From assembly GCA_947304185.1 (NCBI GenBank), contig CAMZAM010000015.1, positions 1-58,968 on the forward strand: a stretch of 58,968 bases of DNA, read 5' to 3'. The position numbers and the translations under genes were made by a program. The notes under the pieces were generated by a model, which did not search any database, was not told the DNA's origin, and saw only the letters and a list, made by a program, of their open reading frames with translations. How positions within the stretch are numbered: position 1 is the first letter of the stretch; every line of letters begins with the position of its first letter. Origin of the DNA: an uncultured Bacteroidales bacterium (GTDB taxonomy: Bacteria; Bacteroidota; Bacteroidia; Bacteroidales; F082). This document shows positions 11,001 to 19,029 of the stretch, one piece after another.

Positions 11001-12516
11001 GGTGAGCGACCCGGTGGTGGTGGGCGACGTGACGATGGATGATGCAGGATGCCGAGTCAACTTCCTTAACACTTACTACACCTTCAGCGATAGGGTTCAT
11101 CTCGAGGAAGACAAGATAGTGTTTAACGATGTTGCTATTCACGATACACTAGGAAACACTGCCGTTCTCAACGGTACCATCAACCACGACCATCTGCGTG
11201 ACTTCAACTTCGATCTTAATCTGCGATGCAACGACTTCTTAGCCCTCGACATCCCCGCAGAACAGGCACAAGGCTTCTATGGAACAGCTGTCGCCGACGG
11301 CAATGTGAAGATTAGCGGTCCTATCAACGACGTGTCGATGAACATCACCGCACTCACCAAGAGAGGCACCGAGATCGACATCCCGCTGACTGGCACCAGT
11401 TCTCTCGATAATAACTTCGTCGTTTTTGTGCAAAAAGCCAAGGAGACCGACACGGTAGAGGAGAAGTTCGTCCCTGAAGTGGTGAAAGATGAGAGCAACT
11501 TCACCATGGACCTCAACGCTGCCGTCAACTCCGATGCGGCTGTCAACATCATCCTGCCGCAGAACCTTGGAAGCATCAACGCACGCGGCAGCGGCATGAT
11601 AAATATTGGATTGCATAACGATGACTTCATACTGCGTGGCGATTACCGAATCAAGAGCGGAACATTCAACTTCGCACTCGAGATGGTGAAGAAGACGTTC
11701 ACACTGCGTGAAGGCGGCACTCTGCGTTGGACCGGCGACCCTACCGATGCCGACATCGATATTGTGGGTGTGTATCACACCAAGTCGTCGCTTAACTCGT
11801 TAGGCACCGAACTCATCGACTCAACGGCCATAACCAACAATGTCAACGTCGACTGTATCATCAGGCTGTCGGATAAGCTCACAAACCCGACGATAACATT
11901 CGGACTCGAGCTGCCTAACGCCAAGGAAGACACACGTAACATAGTGTTTTCAGTCATCGACACTACCAACCAGGCGGTGATGGCGCAGCAGGTGTTTTCA
12001 TTGCTGATGCTGAGCTCGTTCTCGTACACTGCCGGCAGCAACATCTCACGTTTCGGCACCAACGCAGGCTATGGCGTCATCACCAGCCAGCTGAGCTCAT
12101 TGCTTTCGCAGATACACGAAGACATTGACGTCGGTATCAACTACACGCCGAACGACAAACTCACCAACGAGGAACTCGAAGTGGCACTGTCGACACAGCT
12201 TTTCGACGACAGACTCATCATCGAAGGCAACTTCGGAGTGATACGAGGCAACAGAAGCGATGCCGACAACGCCAACAATATCGTGGGTGACGTCGACTTA
12301 ACCTTCCGACTCACTAAACGATTGAGTCTCAAGGCTTATAACCATACAAACATCAAGAATAACTACTATTATTATTCGATAGAAAACTATTCCGACTTCA
12401 CTCAAGGCGTGGGTCTCTCGTTCTCGCAAAGCTTTGACAGCCTGAAGGAAGTGTTCACATTGCATAAGAAAAACAGGAACAAAAAAAAGCTAAGCGATGA
12501 GTCAGTACCAAAGTAA
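8035..12516 (+). CDS. TamB-like translocation/assembly module protein (AsmA/DUF490 superfamily)
   Basis: A very large periplasm-spanning protein of 1493 residues. It has one N-terminal transmembrane anchor (residues about 9-30, IIHGILIIFVIIFALVASMVAAF) followed by long repetitive beta-rich sequence, as in AsmA-like bridge proteins thought to carry lipids between membranes or to help outer-membrane protein insertion. The C-terminal 400 residues carry the conserved TamB/DUF490 domain, with segments such as GLHNDDFILRGDYRIKSGTF, SDKLTNPTITFGLELP and QVFSLLMLSSF. The start at 8035 immediately precedes the anchor. The last 20 bases overlap the helicase gene. No TamA partner is in the window. The exact cargo is unknown. 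Confidence 0.85.
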   Translation: MRKGTKKNIIHGILIIFVIIFALVASMVAAFRDVTVQSMIARSVAGELAKKLDTDVKIRTFYITDKLTVRMEDVVFDDLDGYPMFQIGQLDAKLHPTMKTDEIRIKEVYLKDVLGRIVTYEGYDMMNLKEIMAQLGIKNNNDSSEETVSHIYIDKLILDNGHVIYWNQNKHHPEKKSMDYAHLDIDSIFAEITNLEVFSDTVMGNVQYLKGKDRCGLVLENGRGNVLFCEKSLTVDSLILETGESYADIDLRFDYDNSRAYYQFIDSVYITGDIRQSTILLSDLRYFSWILDRMPDKFVFTGRFDGTVSDFTVSDFLAEFGNESLLDADVTFKGLPDFFESYMDVNVRRMYSSYEDTKDFAIPTSSVTVPIPEMLAGIGKYSINGDFNGYARNFKTQFDFISEMGDINANVFLRTDEDPMYTFDITGKTIKLDNIIGTDDGSETTFQFVMNGEGLTKEETDFEADLYLNTLVINGNEFDDVNIHGDFNNQKFKFNTDIDHPYLDMVLNSSIDLNGEMPFYVVNAKIDKADLVNLHLLDDEPVMRLSTNVNAGFRGNDIDNICGALTIKDTKYFNGEEYEMKNFAANISEISGIKDVTIDCDFFDFYGYGIVNAKTLVNSLKTTAKRYVDMPEWFADTEPDTKDQMFSFNINLYDTRQLSRLFVPSLYVKNGTTINLNYNNIYTSHSSTVMSPEIWFNGIHFTDLFIQNTASYDELTTHLSFKDIILRDSTERNPDQIKLEDFKILAKCADNKITADLYWDDDEPEDANKAHIKSVFTPHESSGGELNLSSDLIRINDTMWYLNPTCNIDFNEESTDFKNLTLYTKTQRIAIHGEFPRQESDTLMAEFNNFDISDLDFITAGQNINFDGTLNGFVSVSGLMDEMSFSSNVDLKECYINGQEVGDVTAYANWYEPNESVMLNMEVYNRMFDQNGNKSVGVFGFYYPRQKTENLKLDMFFNGFKLETVSPFVSSVVTRMGGLASGSLKVRGSVSDPVVVGDVTMDDAGCRVNFLNTYYTFSDRVHLEEDKIVFNDVAIHDTLGNTAVLNGTINHDHLRDFNFDLNLRCNDFLALDIPAEQAQGFYGTAVADGNVKISGPINDVSMNITALTKRGTEIDIPLTGTSSLDNNFVVFVQKAKETDTVEEKFVPEVVKDESNFTMDLNAAVNSDAAVNIILPQNLGSINARGSGMINIGLHNDDFILRGDYRIKSGTFNFALEMVKKTFTLREGGTLRWTGDPTDADIDIVGVYHTKSSLNSLGTELIDSTAITNNVNVDCIIRLSDKLTNPTITFGLELPNAKEDTRNIVFSVIDTTNQAVMAQQVFSLLMLSSFSYTAGSNISRFGTNAGYGVITSQLSSLLSQIHEDIDVGINYTPNDKLTNEELEVALSTQLFDDRLIIEGNFGVIRGNRSDADNANNIVGDVDLTFRLTKRLSLKAYNHTNIKNNYYYYSIENYSDFTQGVGLSFSQSFDSLKEVFTLHKKNRNKKKLSDESVPK
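8040..8047 (-). promoter_or_regulatory. Candidate -7 element for tsaD
   Basis: On the minus strand the sequence reads TACCTTTG, matching the Bacteroidetes -7 consensus TAnnTTTG, about 18 bases before the tsaD ATG. No clear -33 element is visible. It lies inside the first codons of the divergent TamB-like gene, so the two genes share a very compact control region. Confidence 0.5.
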
Positions 12517-15500
12517 GAGTTTCAAAATCTACAAAGCCTCGGCAGGCTCTGGGAAGACCTTCACCATCGTGAAGGAGTATCTTACTTTGTGCCTTGGCGG
12601 CGACGCTGACAAATATCGCAATATCTTAGCCGTTACGTTCACCAATAAGGCTGCTAATGAGATGAAAGCCAAGATTTTACGTTTCTTGACAGGTATCATT
12701 GAAGGCTCAAAAAGCAACGATATCGTTCAGATGCGTGACCATCTCACTACAACGCTCAAGATCGATGAAAACAAGCTTGTTGCTAACGCTAAGCGATTGT
12801 ATGTCAATATGTTACACAACTACAGCGATGTAGCAGTATGTACCATCGACAGTTTTGTGCAGCGGCTTTCACGCAGTTTTGCGAAAGAGCTCGATTTACC
12901 TGGCCAATACAGCGTTATTCTTGATGAGGACGATCTTATTGAAGAGATAATAAAACGCATCTCTGATGAGATTGGCAAAGACAAGTTCATAACCACAATT
13001 ATGTCGCATTTTGTGGAATATAACCTGTCGGAAGAGGCCGGATGGAACGTCAAAAAGCCAATTGGCGCATTTATCGCTAAACTGCTTACTGAAGACGCTT
13101 ATCGTAAAGGCAATTTCAAGGATTTTCACGATATCACTGAGGATCAATATAATGAAATCAAGAAATATGTCCATGCCGAAAATGAAAAGATAAAAGAATC
13201 TATTTCATCGATTATCAAAGATATAGAAGATAAAGAGAATCAACTCGGCATAACTGAGGCGGATTATAATGAAAAAAGCAAAGGACTGCCGTCGGTGAAA
13301 AAGAAGATCATCGAGGGTAACAGCGTGATTACCAATTCAAAAGTCGAGCAGATTCTGAATGGCGAGAAGAGTTGGAATGATAAGAAAAGCACAATCAACG
13401 ATAATTCAATAGTTGACGTATATTATAATGCAATAGTTAGATATAAGTCGTTGTATTCCAAGAAGTTAGTATATGAAACTATTGAAAAGGAATTATATTT
13501 ATACGTCTTAAGAAACCATATTTTCGACCTTATCCGTCAATATATCGCGGAGACGGCGCAGGTGCACATCTCCGAGTTCAACAAGCGTATTTCAGATATC
13601 CTGGACGACTGTTCGGTGCCGTTCATTTATGAGAGGATAGGCGAGAGGTACGGGCATTATTTCATCGATGAGTTTCAGGACACTTCGGTGCTGCAATGGC
13701 AGAATTTCCTGCCGTTGATGGAGAATAGCCTCTCGTTTGGCAATACGAATATGGTTGTGGGCGATGCCAAGCAGTCGATCTACCGTTTCCGTGGCAGCGA
13801 AGTGGAGCAAATCATCAGTCTGCCAAGCATCTTCAGACGTCCGGATAACGACTTCGGCCTGCGTTGTGAGCAACAGTTCCAGAATTCCGCATTGAAGATG
13901 TCGCTTGCCACAAATTTCAGTTCGTCGAAAAACGTGGTGAAATTCAACAACACATTCTTCCGCTATGTCGAGCGTTATCTGCCACTGGAAGGTATTTATA
14001 ACGACGCTGAACAGATGTACGCGCCTGAAAATCAAGCAGGTTTTGTCTCTGTGGGGATGTTCCATGGTAAGATGAAAGCCGACGAATTCAAGGAAAAAGT
14101 GAAGGCGAAGATGCTTGAACAGATTCAAGAATTGAATTCACAAGGTGTTGATTATAAAGATATTACGATTCTTGTCAGGGCTAACGAAGACGCTTCCGAT
14201 ATAGCCAACTATCTTATCGAAAATGGCATCGATGTGGTGTCGGCAGAGTCTGTATTATTGAAGACATCCGATAAGATTCAACTGATTATCAATGCTTTAT
14301 CGTTGATGGTCGATGATGAGAACTCTGTTACGAAACTTGCGATAAAGCATTTTTCGGGTAAGGAAGTGGGGCATCATGTCACTATGGGCGGTATCTACGA
14401 TGTATGCGCCCAGCTGTGCGATTATTACGGTTTCAACATCGCATCGGATATCTTCCTGCAGTATTTCATGAACACAGTCTACGATTGGCAGTGTCATCAC
14501 AGCACTGGCATCGTCGATTTTCTGGAGTTCTGGGATAAGAAAAAAGACAAGCTCGCGGTGCAGACCAACAGCGATCTCAACTGCGTCAACATCATGAGCA
14601 TCCACAAGGCTAAAGGCTTGGAGTTCAAGGTGGTGATGTATCCTTATGCTAAAACGAAGCTGAAGCCGCGTAGTCTGACACAAGACGAGATCTGGATTCA
14701 ATGCGCTGATAATCAGGATACTAAGGATATCCCATATCTCGATGCGTTTTTGCTGAAGCTGTCGGCCAAAAAACTCACAGGCACCGTCTACGAGCCGCTG
14801 GTGGAGAAAGAGACCGCTAAGTCGATGCTTGACACTCTCGACCTGATGTATGTCGCGATGACACGTGCCAAAAACATGCTTTACGTCTACACCGACGATA
14901 ATTGTCCGAAGGACGGATATAATATCTTTACCGATTTCTTCACGGATAACCTTGATATTCAACATGTTAAGACTGATAACGACGACTCTGGTTTTAACGA
15001 TTATTTTGTAAAACACGATGAATTTGATGTTGTGGAAGGCGAGGAGATGACTTCGTATAATTTCGGAGATTTTTCTTCTACCTTGTTGATTGTCAATGAT
15101 AAAGATAAGAAAAATGACGATGTCAAGGTGCTTGAGCTTAGAGATGGCGAGGAGGCTCCGAAGCCGCTGAAATGGACTGAAAAGCTTAGTTTTGATGCCG
15201 ATCCTACCATGATATGGGCTGAGAAAGGCTCTTTCAAGCCTGATGAATGGGGCTCGTTAGTGCATCAGATACTGTCGCGAATCAAGACTATCGACGATGC
15301 TGAGAGGGCGTTGCGCCCTTATGTCAACGATGGCACTATCGATGAAGAACAGGCGACGAAGTTGTTGGCGATATTCCGTAAAGTTACTGAGATTCAAGAG
15401 CTTAAGCCAGCTTTTGCTGAAGATGCCATCGTGAAGAACGAGATGGATATCCATACCTACGACGGCCGCATCATCCGTCCCGACCGTTATGCCGAGACGC

Positions 15501-15682
15501 CACAAGGCACCATTTTGATTGATTATAAGACAGGTAAGGAGCATGAGCAGTATTTCAACCAGCTCCGCGATTACATGTCGGCCCTGATGCAAATGAATGG
15601 TAATCAAACAATTAAGGCGTACCTCGTCTATCTTGATGACGAAATACGCCTTGTCGAAGTCAAAATGGATAGATTATTCTAA
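12497..15682 (+). CDS. UvrD/AddA-like ATP-dependent helicase-nuclease
   Basis: Superfamily 1A helicase with a C-terminal RecB-type nuclease, 1061 residues, matching AddA of AddAB double-strand-break repair complexes. Walker A is ASAGSGKTF (about 14-22), motif Ia includes AVTFTNKAANEMK, motif II is YFIDEFQDTS (about 390-399), motif III GDAKQSIYRFRGSE, motif V NIMSIHKAKGLEF and motif VI DLMYVAMTRAKNMLY. The nuclease core ILIDYKTGKEHEQYFNQL (about 1013-1030) has the D-x-K and downstream Q of the PD-(D/E)XK fold. The ATG at 12497 overlaps the TamB-like stop by 20 bases. The matching AddB-like protein is encoded far away at 37201-39948. Confidence 0.87.
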   Translation: MSQYQSKSFKIYKASAGSGKTFTIVKEYLTLCLGGDADKYRNILAVTFTNKAANEMKAKILRFLTGIIEGSKSNDIVQMRDHLTTTLKIDENKLVANAKRLYVNMLHNYSDVAVCTIDSFVQRLSRSFAKELDLPGQYSVILDEDDLIEEIIKRISDEIGKDKFITTIMSHFVEYNLSEEAGWNVKKPIGAFIAKLLTEDAYRKGNFKDFHDITEDQYNEIKKYVHAENEKIKESISSIIKDIEDKENQLGITEADYNEKSKGLPSVKKKIIEGNSVITNSKVEQILNGEKSWNDKKSTINDNSIVDVYYNAIVRYKSLYSKKLVYETIEKELYLYVLRNHIFDLIRQYIAETAQVHISEFNKRISDILDDCSVPFIYERIGERYGHYFIDEFQDTSVLQWQNFLPLMENSLSFGNTNMVVGDAKQSIYRFRGSEVEQIISLPSIFRRPDNDFGLRCEQQFQNSALKMSLATNFSSSKNVVKFNNTFFRYVERYLPLEGIYNDAEQMYAPENQAGFVSVGMFHGKMKADEFKEKVKAKMLEQIQELNSQGVDYKDITILVRANEDASDIANYLIENGIDVVSAESVLLKTSDKIQLIINALSLMVDDENSVTKLAIKHFSGKEVGHHVTMGGIYDVCAQLCDYYGFNIASDIFLQYFMNTVYDWQCHHSTGIVDFLEFWDKKKDKLAVQTNSDLNCVNIMSIHKAKGLEFKVVMYPYAKTKLKPRSLTQDEIWIQCADNQDTKDIPYLDAFLLKLSAKKLTGTVYEPLVEKETAKSMLDTLDLMYVAMTRAKNMLYVYTDDNCPKDGYNIFTDFFTDNLDIQHVKTDNDDSGFNDYFVKHDEFDVVEGEEMTSYNFGDFSSTLLIVNDKDKKNDDVKVLELRDGEEAPKPLKWTEKLSFDADPTMIWAEKGSFKPDEWGSLVHQILSRIKTIDDAERALRPYVNDGTIDEEQATKLLAIFRKVTEIQELKPAFAEDAIVKNEMDIHTYDGRIIRPDRYAETPQGTILIDYKTGKEHEQYFNQLRDYMSALMQMNGNQTIKAYLVYLDDEIRLVEVKMDRLF

Positions 15683-15685
15683 ACC

Positions 15686-16306
15686 TTATTTGATCCAATA
15701 AACATAGTTGTCTTTTCTCGGTCTGGCCACTGGGTAGTCGCCTTTCACGTAGCCGAGGATGCAGTTGCCGATGCCGACGTATTTGGTGTCGTCGATGCCG
15801 AGATCACGGAGGATAGCCTTGCCTTCTTCTGTCTCGAACACCTCTTTGGCGCGGTGGATCCAGCATGAGCCGAGTCCTTTGGCGTGTGCAGCGTTGAGCA
15901 AGTTACCCATCACCAGTGAGCCGTCTTCTTTCCAAGTGAATGCCGCTGTGGTGTCGGCCAAAACCACCAATACCACTGGAGCGCCATAGAACGGGTCCAT
16001 GTCGTTGTCCTTGCCGAACACTCCTGCATTGAGTTTGCTGAGTTTGTCGCGCACCTCACGGTTTGTCACGGCGATGATGATAGGAGCTTGTTTGTTCATT
16101 CCTGTAGGCGCGTAGGTGCCGGCCTTGCAGATCTCTTCGATGACCTCCATCGGAGGCACTTCATCGGTGTAGCTACGCACGCTGCGGCGCGTGAGCAGGT
16201 CTTCCATAGTAGTATTCATGACTGTTTCGTTTGTTTTTTCTGTCTTGTTGCAGCAGCTGCTCAATATGAGCGCCGCAGCGATGAGGGATAATAATAGCTT
16301 TTTCAT
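15686..16306 (-). CDS. Nitroreductase family protein, predicted lipoprotein
   Basis: FMN-dependent nitroreductase-fold protein, 206 residues. The ATG at 16306 is preferred over one at 16324 because it begins a clean lipoprotein signal (MKKLLLSLIAAALILSSCC). The enzyme part begins MEDLLTRRSVRSYTDE and continues with AGTYAPTGMNKQAP (FMN phosphate and ring contacts), LNAAHAKGLGSCWIH and VGIGNCILGYVKGDYPVARPRK, all typical of the family. Most nitroreductases are cytoplasmic, so a lipobox on one is unusual, though exported members are seen in Bacteroidetes. Substrate is unknown. It ends 3 bases from the convergent AddA-like stop. Confidence 0.85.
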   Translation of the reverse strand: MKKLLLSLIAAALILSSCCNKTEKTNETVMNTTMEDLLTRRSVRSYTDEVPPMEVIEEICKAGTYAPTGMNKQAPIIIAVTNREVRDKLSKLNAGVFGKDNDMDPFYGAPVVLVVLADTTAAFTWKEDGSLVMGNLLNAAHAKGLGSCWIHRAKEVFETEEGKAILRDLGIDDTKYVGIGNCILGYVKGDYPVARPRKDNYVYWIK

Positions 16307-16321
16307 GATTAATATTTTTTG

Positions 16322-16329
16322 CAAATATA
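16322..16329 (-). promoter_or_regulatory. Candidate -7 element for the nitroreductase gene
   Basis: The minus strand reads TATATTTG followed by C, a match to TAnnTTTG, 16 bases before the ATG at 16306. This implies a very short leader and supports the downstream start. Confidence 0.55.
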
Positions 16330-16390
16330 ATAAAAATAGTAATCACATACATTTTTAATGCATTGTAGAATTACTAATTACCATATGAAA

Positions 16391-16467
16391 AGATTATTGA
16401 TACCATTTTCGAAATGCTTACAGTACCCTGTGATAGGTCGCATTTCTGCAAATGGCATCAATAATCT
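16391..16467. repeat. 77-bp near-perfect palindrome between divergent genes
   Basis: Left arm 16391-16417 and right arm 16440-16467 pair over about 24 positions (11 + 6 + 7 bp) with one mismatch and one small internal loop. The 22-base centre can itself form a small ACAG/CTGT hairpin. It lies between the -7 element of the nitroreductase gene (16322-16329) and that of the symporter (16520-16527). It could be an operator, a small structured transcript or a miniature mobile-element remnant. No U-tract makes it a clear terminator. Confidence 0.8.
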
Positions 16468-16519
16468 CAATTTAATTAAAAAACTAATATTTAAAGACTA
16501 AAATCTCATTCCTTTTTGC

Positions 16520-16527
16520 TATTTTTG
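16520..16527 (+). promoter_or_regulatory. Candidate -7 element for the symporter operon
   Basis: TATTTTTG followed by C lies 20 bases before the ATG at 16548, fitting the Bacteroidetes -7 consensus. It makes a leader of roughly 12-15 nt. The -33 region is not obvious. Confidence 0.55.
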
Positions 16528-16547
16528 CATCGTTTTTGAAATTGGGA

Positions 16548-18026
16548 ATGGCGATATCATTTTATCATATTCTTGGATTGATATTAGCGGTGGCTCTCAT
16601 CGAAGTCGTAGGCATTATCTCGGTGCGTAAAGTGAAGAACGCCAACGACTTCCATACCAGTGGCGGCAAGGCTAGCACTTGGGTCGTCACCGGTGCTATA
16701 ATCGGTACTCTGGTGGGCGGACAATCAACGGTCGGCACTGCTCAGTTGGCGTTCAGCTTCGGCATCTCGGCCTGGTGGTTTACCATGGGCATGGCGCTCG
16801 GATGTGTGGCCTTGGCCATCGGATATGTGGTGCCGCTGCGACATAGCGGAAGCACTACCTTGCTCGAGATAGTCCGTAAAGAATATGGCCGCAAAGCCGA
16901 GATGACAGGCTCGGTACTGTGCTCGCTGGGTATGTTTATCAGCATCATCGCTCAGGTCCTGTCAGCCGCGGCACTGCTGATGACGCTGTTCCCGATGAAG
17001 TTCTGGGTAGCAGCTATCATCGCCGCAGTAATCATGACACTGTACGTGGTGTTTGGCGGATTATGGAGCGCGGGTATCGGCGGCGTGGTGAAAATCATTC
17101 TCCTCTGCCTCTCCGCATTGGCGGCAGGCGTGGTGGTGCTGGTGCTCGCCAAAGGCTATTCAGGACTCATCGACTCAATGAGAAATATTTTGTTAAGCTC
17201 TGATATTCAATCTATTAGCGGTTTTGACTCGGTCGGTGACTTTAATCAAAGATATCAATATCCATTTGCACGAGGAATCTCGAAAGATGTGGGCTCATGT
17301 CTCTCAGTGATTCTCGGTGTGCTGTCAACCCAGACTTACGCCCAGGCAATCTGGTCGGGTAGTAGCGACAGCATTGCACGTAAAGGCGCCATGATATCGG
17401 CTCTCATCTCCATCCCGATAGGCTTCGCTTGCGTGCTCGTGGGAATGTATATGCGTGCCAACTACATCACCGTCGATGAGCTTAACGCATTGACACTCAT
17501 GGGAAAAGACATCCCTGCAGGCCTCGGCGTGATGACGAGTTCGGCGCAGGCCTTCCCGATGTTTGTTACCAACCATCTGCCGAAGTTTATTGGCGGATTA
17601 GTGCTCGGCACCTTATTGATAACAATAGTCATCGGTGGCTCAGGCTTGACGCTTGGAGCTTCGACAATCTTGGTGAAAGATGTCGTCAAACCGAAAAACA
17701 CTCTTAAAGTCTCGCGTTATATCATCGTTGGAATACAACTGATGGCGATTGTTGTAGCTGCCTCATTCTCAGGGAGTTACATCAACGACTTGGGCTTCCT
17801 GTCGATGGGATTACGCACCACGGCGACCTTCGTACCACTCACTTTGGCGATGTTTTTCCCTGGCCGATTCAAGTCAAAATGGGTGTTTTTCTCAATTATT
17901 TTCGGTACAGCTTGTCTTATTTTCGCAGAATTAGTATCTTTGCCTGTCGATTCAATCTATGTCGGATTGCTCGGCTCAATTATTTGCTGTTTAATAGGTT
18001 ATAAAAATGAAAAGAGGATTCGGTAG
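16548..18026 (+). CDS. Sodium:solute symporter (SSS) family transporter
   Basis: Polytopic sodium-coupled importer of 492 residues with about 13 hydrophobic segments. The ATG at 16548 (MAISFYHILGLILAVALIEV) is preferred to a TTG 12 bases upstream. Family signs include VRKVKNANDFHTSGGKASTW near the N-terminus, the GGQSTVGTAQLAFSFGISAWWF stretch (sodium- and substrate-site helix), YVVFGGLWSAGIGGVVKI and TQTYAQAIWSGSSDSIARKGA. The stop overlaps the threonine aldolase gene by 20 bases, so the two are almost surely co-translated. This suggests import of a hydroxy amino acid or related compound, but that is inference only. Confidence 0.87.
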   Translation: MAISFYHILGLILAVALIEVVGIISVRKVKNANDFHTSGGKASTWVVTGAIIGTLVGGQSTVGTAQLAFSFGISAWWFTMGMALGCVALAIGYVVPLRHSGSTTLLEIVRKEYGRKAEMTGSVLCSLGMFISIIAQVLSAAALLMTLFPMKFWVAAIIAAVIMTLYVVFGGLWSAGIGGVVKIILLCLSALAAGVVVLVLAKGYSGLIDSMRNILLSSDIQSISGFDSVGDFNQRYQYPFARGISKDVGSCLSVILGVLSTQTYAQAIWSGSSDSIARKGAMISALISIPIGFACVLVGMYMRANYITVDELNALTLMGKDIPAGLGVMTSSAQAFPMFVTNHLPKFIGGLVLGTLLITIVIGGSGLTLGASTILVKDVVKPKNTLKVSRYIIVGIQLMAIVVAASFSGSYINDLGFLSMGLRTTATFVPLTLAMFFPGRFKSKWVFFSIIFGTACLIFAELVSLPVDSIYVGLLGSIICCLIGYKNEKRIR

Positions 18027-19029
18027 TGACAACCATTCAGGCATCAGTCCTGAGGTTTTAAAGGCGATTGCCGACGCTAATGTCGATCATGCCTTGGCTT
18101 ACGGCGACGATGAATATTGCGCCCGTGTGGAAAAATTGTTTAAGCAACAGTTTGGTAATCAAGCAGTTGTGTCGTTTGTCTTCAATGGCACTGGAGCAAA
18201 CACTATGGCCATTGACGCCATGGTGCGTTCACATGAGGCTGTCATCTGTGCCGAGACTGCTCACGTCAACGTTGATGAGTGCGGTGCTCCGCAGCGTATC
18301 GTCGGCTGCCGTCTGCTCACCGTCGACACTCCTGATGGCAAGCTCACCCCTGAACTGGTGATGACACGTATGCATGGCTTCGGCTTCGAGCATCATTCGC
18401 AGCCAAAGGCTATAACCATTACACAGTCGACAGAGCTCGGAACACTCTATACTATCAACGAAATCAAGGCTTTAGCCGAGTTAGCACATAAGCATAACAT
18501 GTATCTCCACATGGATGGAGCACGTCTGGCTAATGCTGCATTGGCATTGAACTGCACCTTCAAAGAGATGACGACGGATGCTGGCGTCGACGTAGTGTCG
18601 TTTGGCGGTACCAAAAACGGTCTGATGATAGGCGAGTCGGTGGTGTTCCTGAATCCTGAGTTGGCGCAAGATTATAAATATCGCCGCAAACAAGGCCTTC
18701 AGCTCTGCTCAAAGATGCGTTTCCTCGCAGTACAGTTTGAGGCTTATTTCAAAGACGATCTCTGGCGCCGCAATGCCGAACACTCTAACCGCATGGCGCA
18801 GCTATTATATAATAAGGTGAAAGACATCCCACAGGTGAAGGTGATGTATCCTGTGCAGGTCAACGGAGTGTTTGCACAGCTTCCACGTAAGGTCTGGACT
18901 GAGCTGCAGAAGCAGTATTTCTTCTACGACTGGGACATGGACAACGACATCGTACGCTGGATGTGCTCGTTCGACACCACTGAAGACGATATCAATAACT
19001 TCGTTGAAGCGCTGAAAAAGCTCGTTTAG
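18007..19029 (+). CDS. ltaE: Low-specificity L-threonine aldolase (PLP, beta-eliminating lyase family)
   Basis: PLP enzyme expected to split threonine or allo-threonine into glycine and acetaldehyde. The 340 residues begin MKRGFGSDNHSGISPEVL. The PLP lysine is in VVSFGGTKNGLMIGE (about 197-211), and the aspartate that holds the pyridine nitrogen is in LHMDGARLANA (about 170-180). The aldolase-type opening AYGDDEYCARVEKLF fits threonine aldolase better than tryptophanase or tyrosine phenol-lyase. The ATG at 18007 overlaps the symporter by 20 bases. The stop overlaps the convergent nhaC stop by 4 bases. Confidence 0.85.
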   Translation: MKRGFGSDNHSGISPEVLKAIADANVDHALAYGDDEYCARVEKLFKQQFGNQAVVSFVFNGTGANTMAIDAMVRSHEAVICAETAHVNVDECGAPQRIVGCRLLTVDTPDGKLTPELVMTRMHGFGFEHHSQPKAITITQSTELGTLYTINEIKALAELAHKHNMYLHMDGARLANAALALNCTFKEMTTDAGVDVVSFGGTKNGLMIGESVVFLNPELAQDYKYRRKQGLQLCSKMRFLAVQFEAYFKDDLWRRNAEHSNRMAQLLYNKVKDIPQVKVMYPVQVNGVFAQLPRKVWTELQKQYFFYDWDMDNDIVRWMCSFDTTEDDINNFVEALKKLV

